Below, in pieces: positions 1 to 7,084 of a stretch of 7,461 nucleotides of DNA. The stretch is taken from NCBI GenBank assembly GCA_009779045.1, contig WREZ01000060.1:1-7461 (forward strand). The letters are read 5' to 3'. The notes below the pieces were generated by a model. It saw nothing but the letters and a program-made list of their open reading frames with translations. It was not told the origin of the DNA and did no database searches. Made by a program: the position numbers and the translations under genes. Within the stretch, counting starts at the first letter, position 1; each line of letters opens with the position of its first letter. This DNA is from Candidatus Bathycorpusculum sp. (GTDB lineage: Archaea; Thermoproteota; Bathyarchaeia; Bathyarchaeales; Bathycorpusculaceae).

Positions 1-1
1 C

Positions 2-31
2 GTAACAGAACCATCTGAACCATCCCTGTAG
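2..31 (+). CDS. possible C-terminal end of an upstream gene (partial)
   Basis: The frame starting at base 2 reads VTEPSEPSL and then a TAG stop, which could be the last residues of the preceding gene in the operon. A second frame (bases 1-18) also reaches a stop, so the choice is uncertain. Too little is present to identify a product. The case rests on the tight spacing and same-strand layout of everything downstream. Confidence 0.25.
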   Translation, partial: VTEPSEPSL

Positions 32-47
32 AGTAAGTGTTTACTTT

Positions 48-54
48 AAGGAAG
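48..54 (+). promoter_or_regulatory. ribosome binding site for the chaperone-like gene
   Basis: AAGGAAG lies 7 bases before the GTG at 62. It decides this start. The ATG at 60 is followed at once by TGA in its own frame and cannot be used, so the GTG that overlaps it is the natural initiator. Confidence 0.7.
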
Positions 55-61
55 CTCTAAT

Positions 62-967
62 GTGAGGCGTATAGTTGCCCAGATTCCCCATGGCTTTCAA
101 GCAGATAATAATGCTGTTTGGATAAACCATGTGACCATACGGGAATTCATCGGTTACGATGAGCAACTATTAGCCTCATCCCAAAACTTTTTTACACCAA
201 TTAAAACCAGCCTTTTACTTGCAAAAATCGTAGACTTTAAAAATACTAACAACAATGTTTTTTCGTCTGATTTTGATGTACTTCAAATAATTCGTAATTT
301 AACAGTTGGTGATAGGGTTGCTTTAATTTTGCAGTTGCGAAAAATCACTCTTGGCAACATTCTTCACTGCATCATACACTGTCCCAACTGTGCAGAAAAA
401 CTATCCATAGACCTCCCCATAGACTCCATCCTCCAACCTCCAAACCCAAACCCACAACCAACATACACAACAAACATCAACAGCCATGACCAACAATATG
501 CTCTCCAAATAAGGCCCATAAACGGCGCAGACCTAGAAACCCTAATACAAAACCCAACCCCTCAACCAATAACCGCTGGTGATGATAGTGGTGGTGGTGT
601 TGATGTTGTTTTTTCAGAGAAACTGTTGCGTGCTTGTATTGTTTTCTCTGATCCTCCTTTGCCTAAAACGTTAAGTCGTCAATTTCAAGAACAGTTAAGC
701 AAAAAGTTATCTGAAATTGATCCCCAAGCAGATTTAACCCTAAACATTACCTGCACTTTATGTAGCAAAACTCTGCAAACAACTTTGGATATTGAAGACT
801 TTTTTTTCCAAGAAATCGCCTCCCGATATCCCCAACTTGAACGAGAAATACATTGGATAGCTCTCCACTATCACTGGGATGAAAAAACCATACTATCCCT
901 ACCTACAAGCAAACGAAAACGATACGTTGAACTAATAAACGCCTCAATAACAGGAGAAAACCTATAA
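62..967 (+). CDS. T4-type baseplate hub assembly chaperone-like protein of a contractile injection system
   Basis: This 301-residue protein resembles the T4 family baseplate hub assembly chaperones (gp26-like, T4_baseplate family) found in phage-tail-like and eCIS loci. It would help assemble the baseplate or hub and need not be part of the finished particle. Supporting blocks are an IPHGF start (8-12), REFIGYDEQLL (27-37), LTVGDRVALILQLRKITLGN (80-99), and a C-terminal IHWIALHYHW...ILSLP..KRKRYVELI block (263-292), the usual end of this family. Two CxxC pairs, C107/C110 and C231/C234, look like split halves of a zinc ribbon. Between them are a Pro/Asn/Thr-rich stretch (125-142) and a Gly/Asp-rich patch (172-181) that look like inserted linkers. 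The start is GTG with a good ribosome binding site. The stop TAA overlaps the next ATG, so translation is probably coupled. The family call is by motif recognition; the zinc role is inferred. Confidence 0.75.
   Translation: MRRIVAQIPHGFQADNNAVWINHVTIREFIGYDEQLLASSQNFFTPIKTSLLLAKIVDFKNTNNNVFSSDFDVLQIIRNLTVGDRVALILQLRKITLGNILHCIIHCPNCAEKLSIDLPIDSILQPPNPNPQPTYTTNINSHDQQYALQIRPINGADLETLIQNPTPQPITAGDDSGGGVDVVFSEKLLRACIVFSDPPLPKTLSRQFQEQLSKKLSEIDPQADLTLNITCTLCSKTLQTTLDIEDFFFQEIASRYPQLEREIHWIALHYHWDEKTILSLPTSKRKRYVELINASITGENL
952..956 (+). promoter_or_regulatory. ribosome binding site for the low-complexity gene
   Basis: AGGAG lies 10 bases before the ATG at 967 and sits inside the end of the chaperone-like gene. 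It supports the 967 start, which overlaps the upstream TAA in the pattern TAATG. Confidence 0.7.
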
Positions 968-3594
968 TGACAACCAACACCACCAACAACAATAACAGCA
1001 GCAGTAATAACGATAATTCTAACCCCCATAGTAGTAGTGGTCTTAGTGGTGGTGGGGGTAGTTTTGTTGTGCGTTTAATTGCTCGGTCAACAAAAAAGCC
1101 AACAATAACCTCGTTAAATATTCAACCTGAATTCATGCCTGATATGTTACTTGACACTTTTCAGTTGCCTCCAAACTATTGGCAGCAATCATATATAGAT
1201 CCTCTCCAAATTCAAACTAACCCCGACCAACAGTGGCAGCAGCAAAATAGTAACACCCCAATGTCTAACGCGGTTTTAAGTGAGTTTTCCTCTCCAGCTA
1301 CTACATCTGCTAATTATTCTAAACCTAAAAATAATGTTGTTGATGTAAACTCGCAAGAACAAATAAAACAAACCTCCAAAGAACAGCAACAAAAAGCAAA
1401 CAACAGCAAAAATACTAATAATAATGATAGTTTTTCTTTTGTTGATAAAGCAGTCTTAGATGAGTCTTTAGCTCCCTCTACCCCATTATCGTCTGTTTAT
1501 TCTAAACCTCAACAAAATATTGTTGATGATGTAATCTTACAAGAGTCCCAAAAACCCTCTAAACCACATAAAATAAACAACCATAACCATAACAATAACT
1601 CTTTAGTAGCTGAAAAGGTTGGATCTGTTCTTCAAGTTGAGAGCGTAGAGAAACCTTCTTCTTCTTTGTCAAATGGTTTAAGTGCTGCAGTGTCTGCTCA
1701 GCAAAGGGCCGTAAAAGATGATTCTTCTAAACCTATTTTACAGAATAATAATGATGATGGTTTGATGCATTTGTCCTCTAAGACGCACCAACCCTCTTTA
1801 AACTCTGATAAAAACCAACTTCCACCTTTACCTACCCCTACTACTGTTGCTAAGTCTTTGTCTTCTTCTAAAGAAGTTAATGTTAAAACAAACGATTTAA
1901 ACCCCCCAGTCTTATCTCCTACCCTAAGACAAGAACCCTCTCTAAGTGCAAAAGAAACCCTACTAACAAACAATCAACAAGAAAAAATAATATCAGTGGA
2001 ACATTTCTCTGAGGAGGCACGTGTTACTACTACTACTGTTGTTGGACGTGAACCTAAGAGTCTTAACACGGACTCTAACATAACCGAAAATAAACCTGCC
2101 TTAACCCCTACACCACAAGTTAATGAACAAAACCCTCCAACATCCTCCCACCTGCCTTTAGAGCCTAATAAAAACCTAACTCCTACCCTTTTCATAGAGA
2201 AAATAGACAAACATAACCCATCTGTTTTTGGGTCTTCTTTTGAAGAATCTAAAAATTCTACCCCTCAATCTAACTTTAATACCCAAACCACAAAAAAAGA
2301 AGAAACCAAAGAAAAAAACATAGACAAAACCAATAGTAATAGTAGTGGTGTGCAAGAGATTATCCAATTTAAAGCGCAACCCCTCAACCCTACAAAAACC
2401 AATAATAATAATACTACTACTATGTCAACCGCTCAAACAGCAACAGAAGAGTTGCCAGCAGTAGTAACAGTGAGGGAGCCTAAAGAGATAGAAACTATAA
2501 AAAATACCCTCTATAAAATAAACTCTACAAACAACAAACCTACATCCACCACTACCCATACTACTATTACTAATGGTGCAGTAGTGCAACCGGCAGTTGT
2601 TACTAACAACTCAAACCCTCTACCCCCACTACTACTACATAGTAACAATGAAAATAATAATAAGTATGATGATTTTAAAGACGCCACCACCACCCACCAG
2701 CAACAGCCATCTATGGGTGATTCTTCAACGGTTAATTTTAAACAAACCTTTGAAAATTCTTTAAACCTTGAAACTAAACCTAACCCTTTAACAAACGATG
2801 GGCTAATAAACAACATAAATACCCTCCAACCAGATCAAACAAATCACAATTCTCTAACCCCTCAAACCCAAAAGGCCTATCAAAGCGTTGCCCCAATAGA
2901 CATACCCAACCTCATCCAAACAACAGTGCCCTTTGACAATAGCCCTCCTATAACACCCTACAACACAATACCCCCTACTACAGATCAAACCCAACTAAAC
3001 AACAACGTCAACATGTTATCTCCCAATTACTCTTCACCTTACATAGAAAAACAAGTCAACCCCACAACCCCTACTACTAATAACGCTACCCCTACTACTG
3101 CTACATTAGCATCTGTTGATTATGTTGGCAATCAACCAACAAACACTACACAACCAACAAGCACCCCCACTACTACGACTGCTGTTACGACTCAAGAGTC
3201 TTCTTTAGTTACTTCAAAAATTCTACCAAAAAAACCCCCACCAACAATTACACCCCTAACGCCCGACCTAACAAAAACCAACACAAACAACGACAACAAC
3301 AATAGTGGTGGTGAGGGTATTAATAATAGTGGTAATTGGGAGGGTAGTTTGTTTGCTAAGGCAAACCAGCTTAAACCGCTGCCTCCTAAAGAGGTAACCT
3401 TTTCTAAAGATTCCTACTCGTCTTCTTCTGGTGTTGGGTCTACTAAAGAGGTGGAGACCACTGTTACTATACATATTGGGCGTATTGAGGTTCATGCCGT
3501 AAGAGCGCCTGAGCCGCGGCCTGCTAATTTGCCCCGCGCGCCAGTTTTATCTTTAAGTGAGTATCTTAAACAAGAATCGGAGAGAAATTATTGA
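967..3594 (+). CDS. giant low-complexity spacer-like protein of the injection-system locus, function unknown
   Basis: The 875-residue product is dominated by Asn, Thr, Ser, Pro, Gln and Lys. I found no cysteine and very few aromatic residues, so it is probably intrinsically disordered. No signal peptide or membrane segment is evident. Only the ends look conserved. Residues 32-58 (SFVVRLIARSTKKP...IQPEFMP) recall the N-terminal 'FL.RL.AR...' segment, and residues 831-875 (TVTIHIGRIEVHAV...LSLSEYLKQ) recall the 'VTIGRIEVRA...P...LSLDDYL' tail, of small proteins that in many eCIS-like loci lie just upstream of the DUF4255 gene, exactly as here. Those relatives are, as I recall, far shorter. The middle has a diverged duplication (102-138 and 162-199) and trinucleotide runs. 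The ATG at 967 has a ribosome binding site and overlaps the upstream stop; the stop at 3592-3594 overlaps the next ATG. The frame stays open for over 2.6 kb, so it is a maintained gene. A fibre or tether role is possible but unsupported. Confidence 0.8.
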   Translation: MTTNTTNNNNSSSNNDNSNPHSSSGLSGGGGSFVVRLIARSTKKPTITSLNIQPEFMPDMLLDTFQLPPNYWQQSYIDPLQIQTNPDQQWQQQNSNTPMSNAVLSEFSSPATTSANYSKPKNNVVDVNSQEQIKQTSKEQQQKANNSKNTNNNDSFSFVDKAVLDESLAPSTPLSSVYSKPQQNIVDDVILQESQKPSKPHKINNHNHNNNSLVAEKVGSVLQVESVEKPSSSLSNGLSAAVSAQQRAVKDDSSKPILQNNNDDGLMHLSSKTHQPSLNSDKNQLPPLPTPTTVAKSLSSSKEVNVKTNDLNPPVLSPTLRQEPSLSAKETLLTNNQQEKIISVEHFSEEARVTTTTVVGREPKSLNTDSNITENKPALTPTPQVNEQNPPTSSHLPLEPNKNLTPTLFIEKIDKHNPSVFGSSFEESKNSTPQSNFNTQTTKKEETKEKNIDKTNSNSSGVQEIIQFKAQPLNPTKTNNNNTTTMSTAQTATEELPAVVTVREPKEIETIKNTLYKINSTNNKPTSTTTHTTITNGAVVQPAVVTNNSNPLPPLLLHSNNENNNKYDDFKDATTTHQQQPSMGDSSTVNFKQTFENSLNLETKPNPLTNDGLINNINTLQPDQTNHNSLTPQTQKAYQSVAPIDIPNLIQTTVPFDNSPPITPYNTIPPTTDQTQLNNNVNMLSPNYSSPYIEKQVNPTTPTTNNATPTTATLASVDYVGNQPTNTTQPTSTPTTTTAVTTQESSLVTSKILPKKPPPTITPLTPDLTKTNTNNDNNNSGGEGINNSGNWEGSLFAKANQLKPLPPKEVTFSKDSYSSSSGVGSTKEVETTVTIHIGRIEVHAVRAPEPRPANLPRAPVLSLSEYLKQESERNY
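1270..1380 (+). repeat. diverged internal repeat, copy 1
   Basis: This stretch encodes residues 102-138 of the low-complexity protein. It aligns with copy 2, which begins 180 bases (60 codons) later. Shared residues include AVL.E at the start, P.T four to five residues on, YSKP in the middle, then N.VD and a final SK. The copies have diverged at DNA level, so the duplication is not recent. Confidence 0.6.
1450..1563 (+). repeat. diverged internal repeat, copy 2
   Basis: This stretch encodes residues 162-199 and is the partner of the copy at 1270. The blocks AVLDE, AP.T, YSKP and NIVDD align with AVLSE, SPAT, YSKP and NVVDV in copy 1. The segments between the copies are Asn/Lys/Gln-rich spacer. 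Confidence 0.6.
2401..2421 (+). repeat. short in-frame trinucleotide run (AAT)4(ACT)3
   Basis: Four AAT codons are followed by three ACT codons and ATG, encoding NNNNTTTM. A similar (ACT)4 run lies at 2025-2036. Runs like these can change copy number by replication slippage without shifting the frame, which fits growth of the disordered region by codon repeats. Confidence 0.7.
3579..3584 (+). promoter_or_regulatory. ribosome binding site for the Pvc16-like gene
   Basis: GGAGAG lies 9 bases before the ATG at 3594. This favours the ATG over the TTG at 3591, which would add only one residue. The ATG shares its A with the TGA stop of the upstream gene (TGATG), a typical coupled arrangement. Confidence 0.7.
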
Positions 3595-4859
3595 TGAGTG
3601 ATTATAGAGCTATAGCAACTGTGACAGCAGTAATACGTGATATACTATCAGATAGTGCACAAAAATTAGATGGCAATGTCATTGTTAAAATGTCTTCGCC
3701 TTCTGATTTAAAAGAGCCTTCCAATGATAGTGATGTTTTAAACTTGTTTCTTTATCAAGTAACTGCTAACAATATCTGCCACAACTTGGATTTACCTACC
3801 CGAAACCCAACAGGTAAATTGATGACTAAACCTAAACTTGCCCTTGATTTACATTATTTACTTACTGTGGCCTCTAAGAATGATGAATTAAAAGCGCAGT
3901 TAATGCTGTCTAGTGCAATGATGGCTCTGCAAGAAAACGCTATAATACCCAAAGACAAAATTATCGCTGCCATAAAGGCTCAAGACAAACAGGATAATGA
4001 AGACTTTTTAAGTGAGTCAAATCTTGCTGACCAATTTGAATCTTTAAAGATTACTTTACAATCGTTATCTATTGAAGAGTTAACTAAGCTTTGGTCGTCT
4101 TTTTTTCAAACGGGTTATCGTCTCTCGGTTGCATATAATGTTAGTGTAGTTCTCCTTGAAAGCACCATAGAAATTACGCCTTCGTTGCCTGTAAGTAAGC
4201 GTCAAATATATGTTACCTCTTTAAAGCAGCCTGTAATTGAAAAAATAGAACCCCAAATAATGACTTATAGCCCTGAGAAGAAACTTGTTATAAAAGGCCG
4301 TAACTTGTATGGCGATGGTAAAGTGTTGGTGCGTTTAAATGATAAAGAAATTCCAGTTACCAACAGCGAAGACCTAACTGAAAATCAGTTAAGTCTCTTA
4401 ATTTCTGAGGGTATTTGTGCGGGTGTTAAGCAGGTTCAGGTTTTGCAAAAAATTGTCTTTGACAAAAACGATGTAGACGGCCATAAGGGTTATAATTCAA
4501 ATGTTGCTGCCTTTGTGTTAGCTCCCAAACTTGAAGCTTTAACTCAAACTTCTCTAAGTCATGGGCAGGATTTAGTGTTAAATTTTAAGCCTGGAATTGA
4601 GTTGAATCAAAAGGTTTACGTTTTAATTGGCGACTATTCTATACCTGTTGACTTATCTACCCAAGAATTATCATCGTCTGATTCTTTGGAAAGTTTAAAG
4701 GTAACAATACCTGAGCACATTTTAACGGGTACTTATAGTGTTCGTTTACGCATAGATAACGCCGATAGCATTCTTAATTTACGTGTAATAGATAACGTTA
4801 AAGATGCTCCTAAACGTGATCCTGAACACGAAATTACCATAACAAAAATTAGCTCTTAA
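3594..4859 (+). CDS. pvc16: Pvc16/Afp16-like tail terminator (DUF4255) with Ig-like C-terminal extension
   Basis: The 421-residue product has an N-terminal DUF4255 (Pvc16 N-terminal) domain at about residues 3-195. Evidence is the DYRAIATVTAVIRDIL opening, the VLNLFLYQVTANN strand (48-60), a LALDLHYLLTVAS core (82-94), the MLSSAMMALQENAII helix (104-118), and a SLSIEELTKLWSSFFQTGYRLSVAYNVSVVLLES block (157-190). In Afp/PVC particles this protein caps the tube and sheath at the end away from the baseplate and fixes their length. Residues about 213-308 look like an IPT/TIG immunoglobulin-like fold (IEKIEPQIMTYSPEKKLVIKGRNL). A second beta-rich segment follows (309-398). Afp16 is roughly 300 residues as I recall, so this one is longer. 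The DNA is richer in T-ending and TTA codons than its neighbours and lacks their Asn-rich inserts. The start is the ATG that overlaps the upstream stop. Domain identity is firm; the second Ig-like domain is inferred. Confidence 0.88.
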   Translation: MSDYRAIATVTAVIRDILSDSAQKLDGNVIVKMSSPSDLKEPSNDSDVLNLFLYQVTANNICHNLDLPTRNPTGKLMTKPKLALDLHYLLTVASKNDELKAQLMLSSAMMALQENAIIPKDKIIAAIKAQDKQDNEDFLSESNLADQFESLKITLQSLSIEELTKLWSSFFQTGYRLSVAYNVSVVLLESTIEITPSLPVSKRQIYVTSLKQPVIEKIEPQIMTYSPEKKLVIKGRNLYGDGKVLVRLNDKEIPVTNSEDLTENQLSLLISEGICAGVKQVQVLQKIVFDKNDVDGHKGYNSNVAAFVLAPKLEALTQTSLSHGQDLVLNFKPGIELNQKVYVLIGDYSIPVDLSTQELSSSDSLESLKVTIPEHILTGTYSVRLRIDNADSILNLRVIDNVKDAPKRDPEHEITITKISS

Positions 4860-4879
4860 TATGTTGTGTGACTGTTGTT

Positions 4880-7084
4880 ATGTATGAAGCTTGGCTAAAA
4901 ACTAACCAAAAACATTTAGTGGAGAGTATTAACCAAGTTAAAACTCTGCTAAAACAACACCTAAACCAACAACACAACCCCGCCCAACAGCAACAGTCTC
5001 TTGAAAAAAACTCTACCATTCTACTAAACAACAACACAAATAACGTTAATAGCAATAATGATGTTGTCGATGGGGTTAAGGGTGAGGAGGAGGGGGGGTT
5101 GTGGTCTGTTGAGCGTTTGGGTGTTATGTTTGGATTATCTTGGTTTGAGAAGCAGATTATTGTGTTATGTGTTGCCCAAGAGTTAGATTCTGAAGTTAAA
5201 ACCTTAATCGCACAAATTCACGGCAACCCCCACATGATTTATCCTACCTTTGGTTTAGCCTTAACCTGTTTTCCAAACACCCACTGGAGCGCCCTTACCC
5301 CCACCTCACCCCTTAGACGCTTTCGACTAATAGACATAAACCCAAACACAAACATGCCCTCTTCTTCTATTACAAATGCTCCCCTACGCATCTCTGAGCG
5401 CATACTACACTACATAAAAGGCATCTTTTACCTAGACCCCGAACTACAAGGCATAATAAAACCCCCAACCAACAACACTAACGATAGCAATAGTGATGAG
5501 GGTGATTGGGGGGATCAAATTGTGGAATCACATCTAGGTCTTGCAAAACAAATTCTAAACATCTGGCACAACAACACCAATAGTTGCAGGGAAGAATGTA
5601 ATTTGCCTCTTATACAATTGTGTGGTGTTGATGAAGCAGGTAAACGCTCTATAGCCCAAACAGTGCTATCTACTATGCATCTTCATTTATGGCAGTTGCC
5701 CGCTGAGTTAATTCCCCAAAAACCCCAAGAAACCACTGCCTTAGCACAACTCTGGACGCGCGAATCCGCCCTTCTTGGCGCAGGCCTACTCATAACAACA
5801 ATAGACGATAACACCATCCATAATAGCCCAGAGACTGAGGCTCAAATTCAAAAAGCCACCCTGCGCTTCATAGAACAGACAACAAATCCCACCTTTCTAT
5901 CCACCAAAGAACGATGGCAAATCCCCCCCACAACAACCCCCTCCATAACCCTACAAGTCAACAACCCCCTAAAAACCGAACAACACCAACTCTGGCAAAC
6001 AAACATACAAAAACACTACAACCAAAACCAACAAAAACAAGAACAAGACGCTACTCTTCAAAACACCATAGCCACACTTGTACAACAATTCAACTTTAAC
6101 GCCACCACCATAAAAGAAACCATCAACAAAACCACCCAAAACCAAAATATCAACAACGAAAATGAAGATAACAATAATAGCAATAATTGTGATGGTGAGA
6201 TGTCAAGTTCAAGTTTACGCGAACTATTATGGACGTCTGCATGTGATGTTAGCCGCCCCAAATTTTTAAACCTAGCCCAACAAATAACCCCAAAAGCCAC
6301 CCTTGAACACCTAGTGCTGCCTGAGCGCGAAAAACAATTACTAAAAGACATAATAATACACGTAGCCCAACGCCACAAAGTCTACCAAGAATGGGGATTT
6401 GAAAACACAAACAGCCGAGGCCTAGGCATAAGCGCACTATTCTGCGGCTCAAGCGGCACCGGCAAAACAATGGCCGCCGAAGCAATTGCCAACGAATTAC
6501 ACCTAGACCTATTTCGCATAGACCTCTCCTCTGTAGTAAGCAAATACATAGGCGAAACAGAAAAAAACCTCTCAAAACTCTTCGACACCGCCGAAGACAC
6601 AGGCGCCATACTCTTCTTTGATGAGGCTGATGCCCTATTTGGCAAACGCACCGACATAAAAGACAGCCACGACCGATACGCCAACATTGAAATAAACTAT
6701 TTACTACAACGCATGGAAAACTACCGCGGCCTAGCCATTCTAGCAACCAATCTAAAAGAAACCCTAGACACCGCCTTTACCCGCCGACTAAAATTCATCA
6801 TAAACTTTCCCTTCCCAGACGAAAAAAGCCGCCTAGAAATCTGGAAAAACATATACCCAAAACAAACTCCTATAGACAATAATATAGACTACCAACAATT
6901 AGCCAAACTAACCATCACAGGTGGAAACATAAAAAACATCGCCCTCTACAGCGCCTTTCTAGCCGCAAACCAAAACACCCCCATAAACATGCAACACATA
7001 AAACGCGCCACCCAAACAGAATACACAAAAATAGAAAAAACCCTCCCCACAGGAAACTGGAACTCCCATGAAAATAAAAATTGA
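4880..7084 (+). CDS. pvc15: Pvc15/Afp15-like AAA+ ATPase of the contractile injection system
   Basis: From the ATG at 4880 the product is 734 residues; a GTG at 4868 would add four. Neither has a clear ribosome binding site, so reinitiation after the Pvc16-like stop at 4859 is likely. The N-terminal region carries family-like blocks: W..V.RLGVMFGLSWFEKQIIVLC..ELDSEV (75-106), PTFGLALTCFPNTHWSAL...PLRRFRL (122-150) and LRISERILHYIKG (169-181). A degenerate nucleotide-binding module follows, with GVDEAGKRS at 249-257 and LLITTIDD at 303-310. The catalytic AAA+ domain starts near 475. It has Walker A GSSGTGKT (523-530), Walker B LFFDEAD (D581, E582), a sensor-1 Asn (N624), an RR pair as candidate arginine finger (635-636), and a GGNIKN sensor-2 region (681-686). 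In Afp/PVC systems this ATPase is needed for assembly. Asn/Gln-rich inserts fall at about 31-72, 196-212 and 374-440, between the conserved blocks. All catalytic motifs are intact. Confidence 0.92.
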   Translation: MYEAWLKTNQKHLVESINQVKTLLKQHLNQQHNPAQQQQSLEKNSTILLNNNTNNVNSNNDVVDGVKGEEEGGLWSVERLGVMFGLSWFEKQIIVLCVAQELDSEVKTLIAQIHGNPHMIYPTFGLALTCFPNTHWSALTPTSPLRRFRLIDINPNTNMPSSSITNAPLRISERILHYIKGIFYLDPELQGIIKPPTNNTNDSNSDEGDWGDQIVESHLGLAKQILNIWHNNTNSCREECNLPLIQLCGVDEAGKRSIAQTVLSTMHLHLWQLPAELIPQKPQETTALAQLWTRESALLGAGLLITTIDDNTIHNSPETEAQIQKATLRFIEQTTNPTFLSTKERWQIPPTTTPSITLQVNNPLKTEQHQLWQTNIQKHYNQNQQKQEQDATLQNTIATLVQQFNFNATTIKETINKTTQNQNINNENEDNNNSNNCDGEMSSSSLRELLWTSACDVSRPKFLNLAQQITPKATLEHLVLPEREKQLLKDIIIHVAQRHKVYQEWGFENTNSRGLGISALFCGSSGTGKTMAAEAIANELHLDLFRIDLSSVVSKYIGETEKNLSKLFDTAEDTGAILFFDEADALFGKRTDIKDSHDRYANIEINYLLQRMENYRGLAILATNLKETLDTAFTRRLKFIINFPFPDEKSRLEIWKNIYPKQTPIDNNIDYQQLAKLTITGGNIKNIALYSAFLAANQNTPINMQHIKRATQTEYTKIEKTLPTGNWNSHENKN

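Noticed and set aside
60..65. ATG directly followed by TGA before the first gene
   Set aside because: It encodes no peptide beyond Met; the overlapping GTG at 62 has the good ribosome binding site spacing and explains the site.
1270..2484. CRISPR-like or tandem DNA repeat array
   Set aside because: Similarity is at protein level only, with two diverged copies and scattered codon runs; no regular repeat-spacer pattern exists.
1698..2816. Several antisense open frames opposite the low-complexity gene
   Set aside because: They follow from the low stop frequency opposite Asn/Thr/Pro-rich codons; they lack family motifs and ribosome binding sites.
967..3594. AAC/AAT-rich tracts as the variable region of a diversity-generating retroelement
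   Set aside because: No reverse transcriptase, template repeat or mutagenic-homing signature is seen; the Asn codons are spread over several genes.
5914..6099. A 61-codon + strand frame inside the ATPase gene
   Set aside because: It is a Thr/Asn/Pro-rich shadow of the linker in another frame, with no ribosome binding site or recognisable motif.
6058..6746. Antisense open frames of 101-165 codons opposite the ATPase
   Set aside because: They are Cys/Leu/Arg-rich shadows of a conserved AAA+ domain with intact motifs on the + strand.
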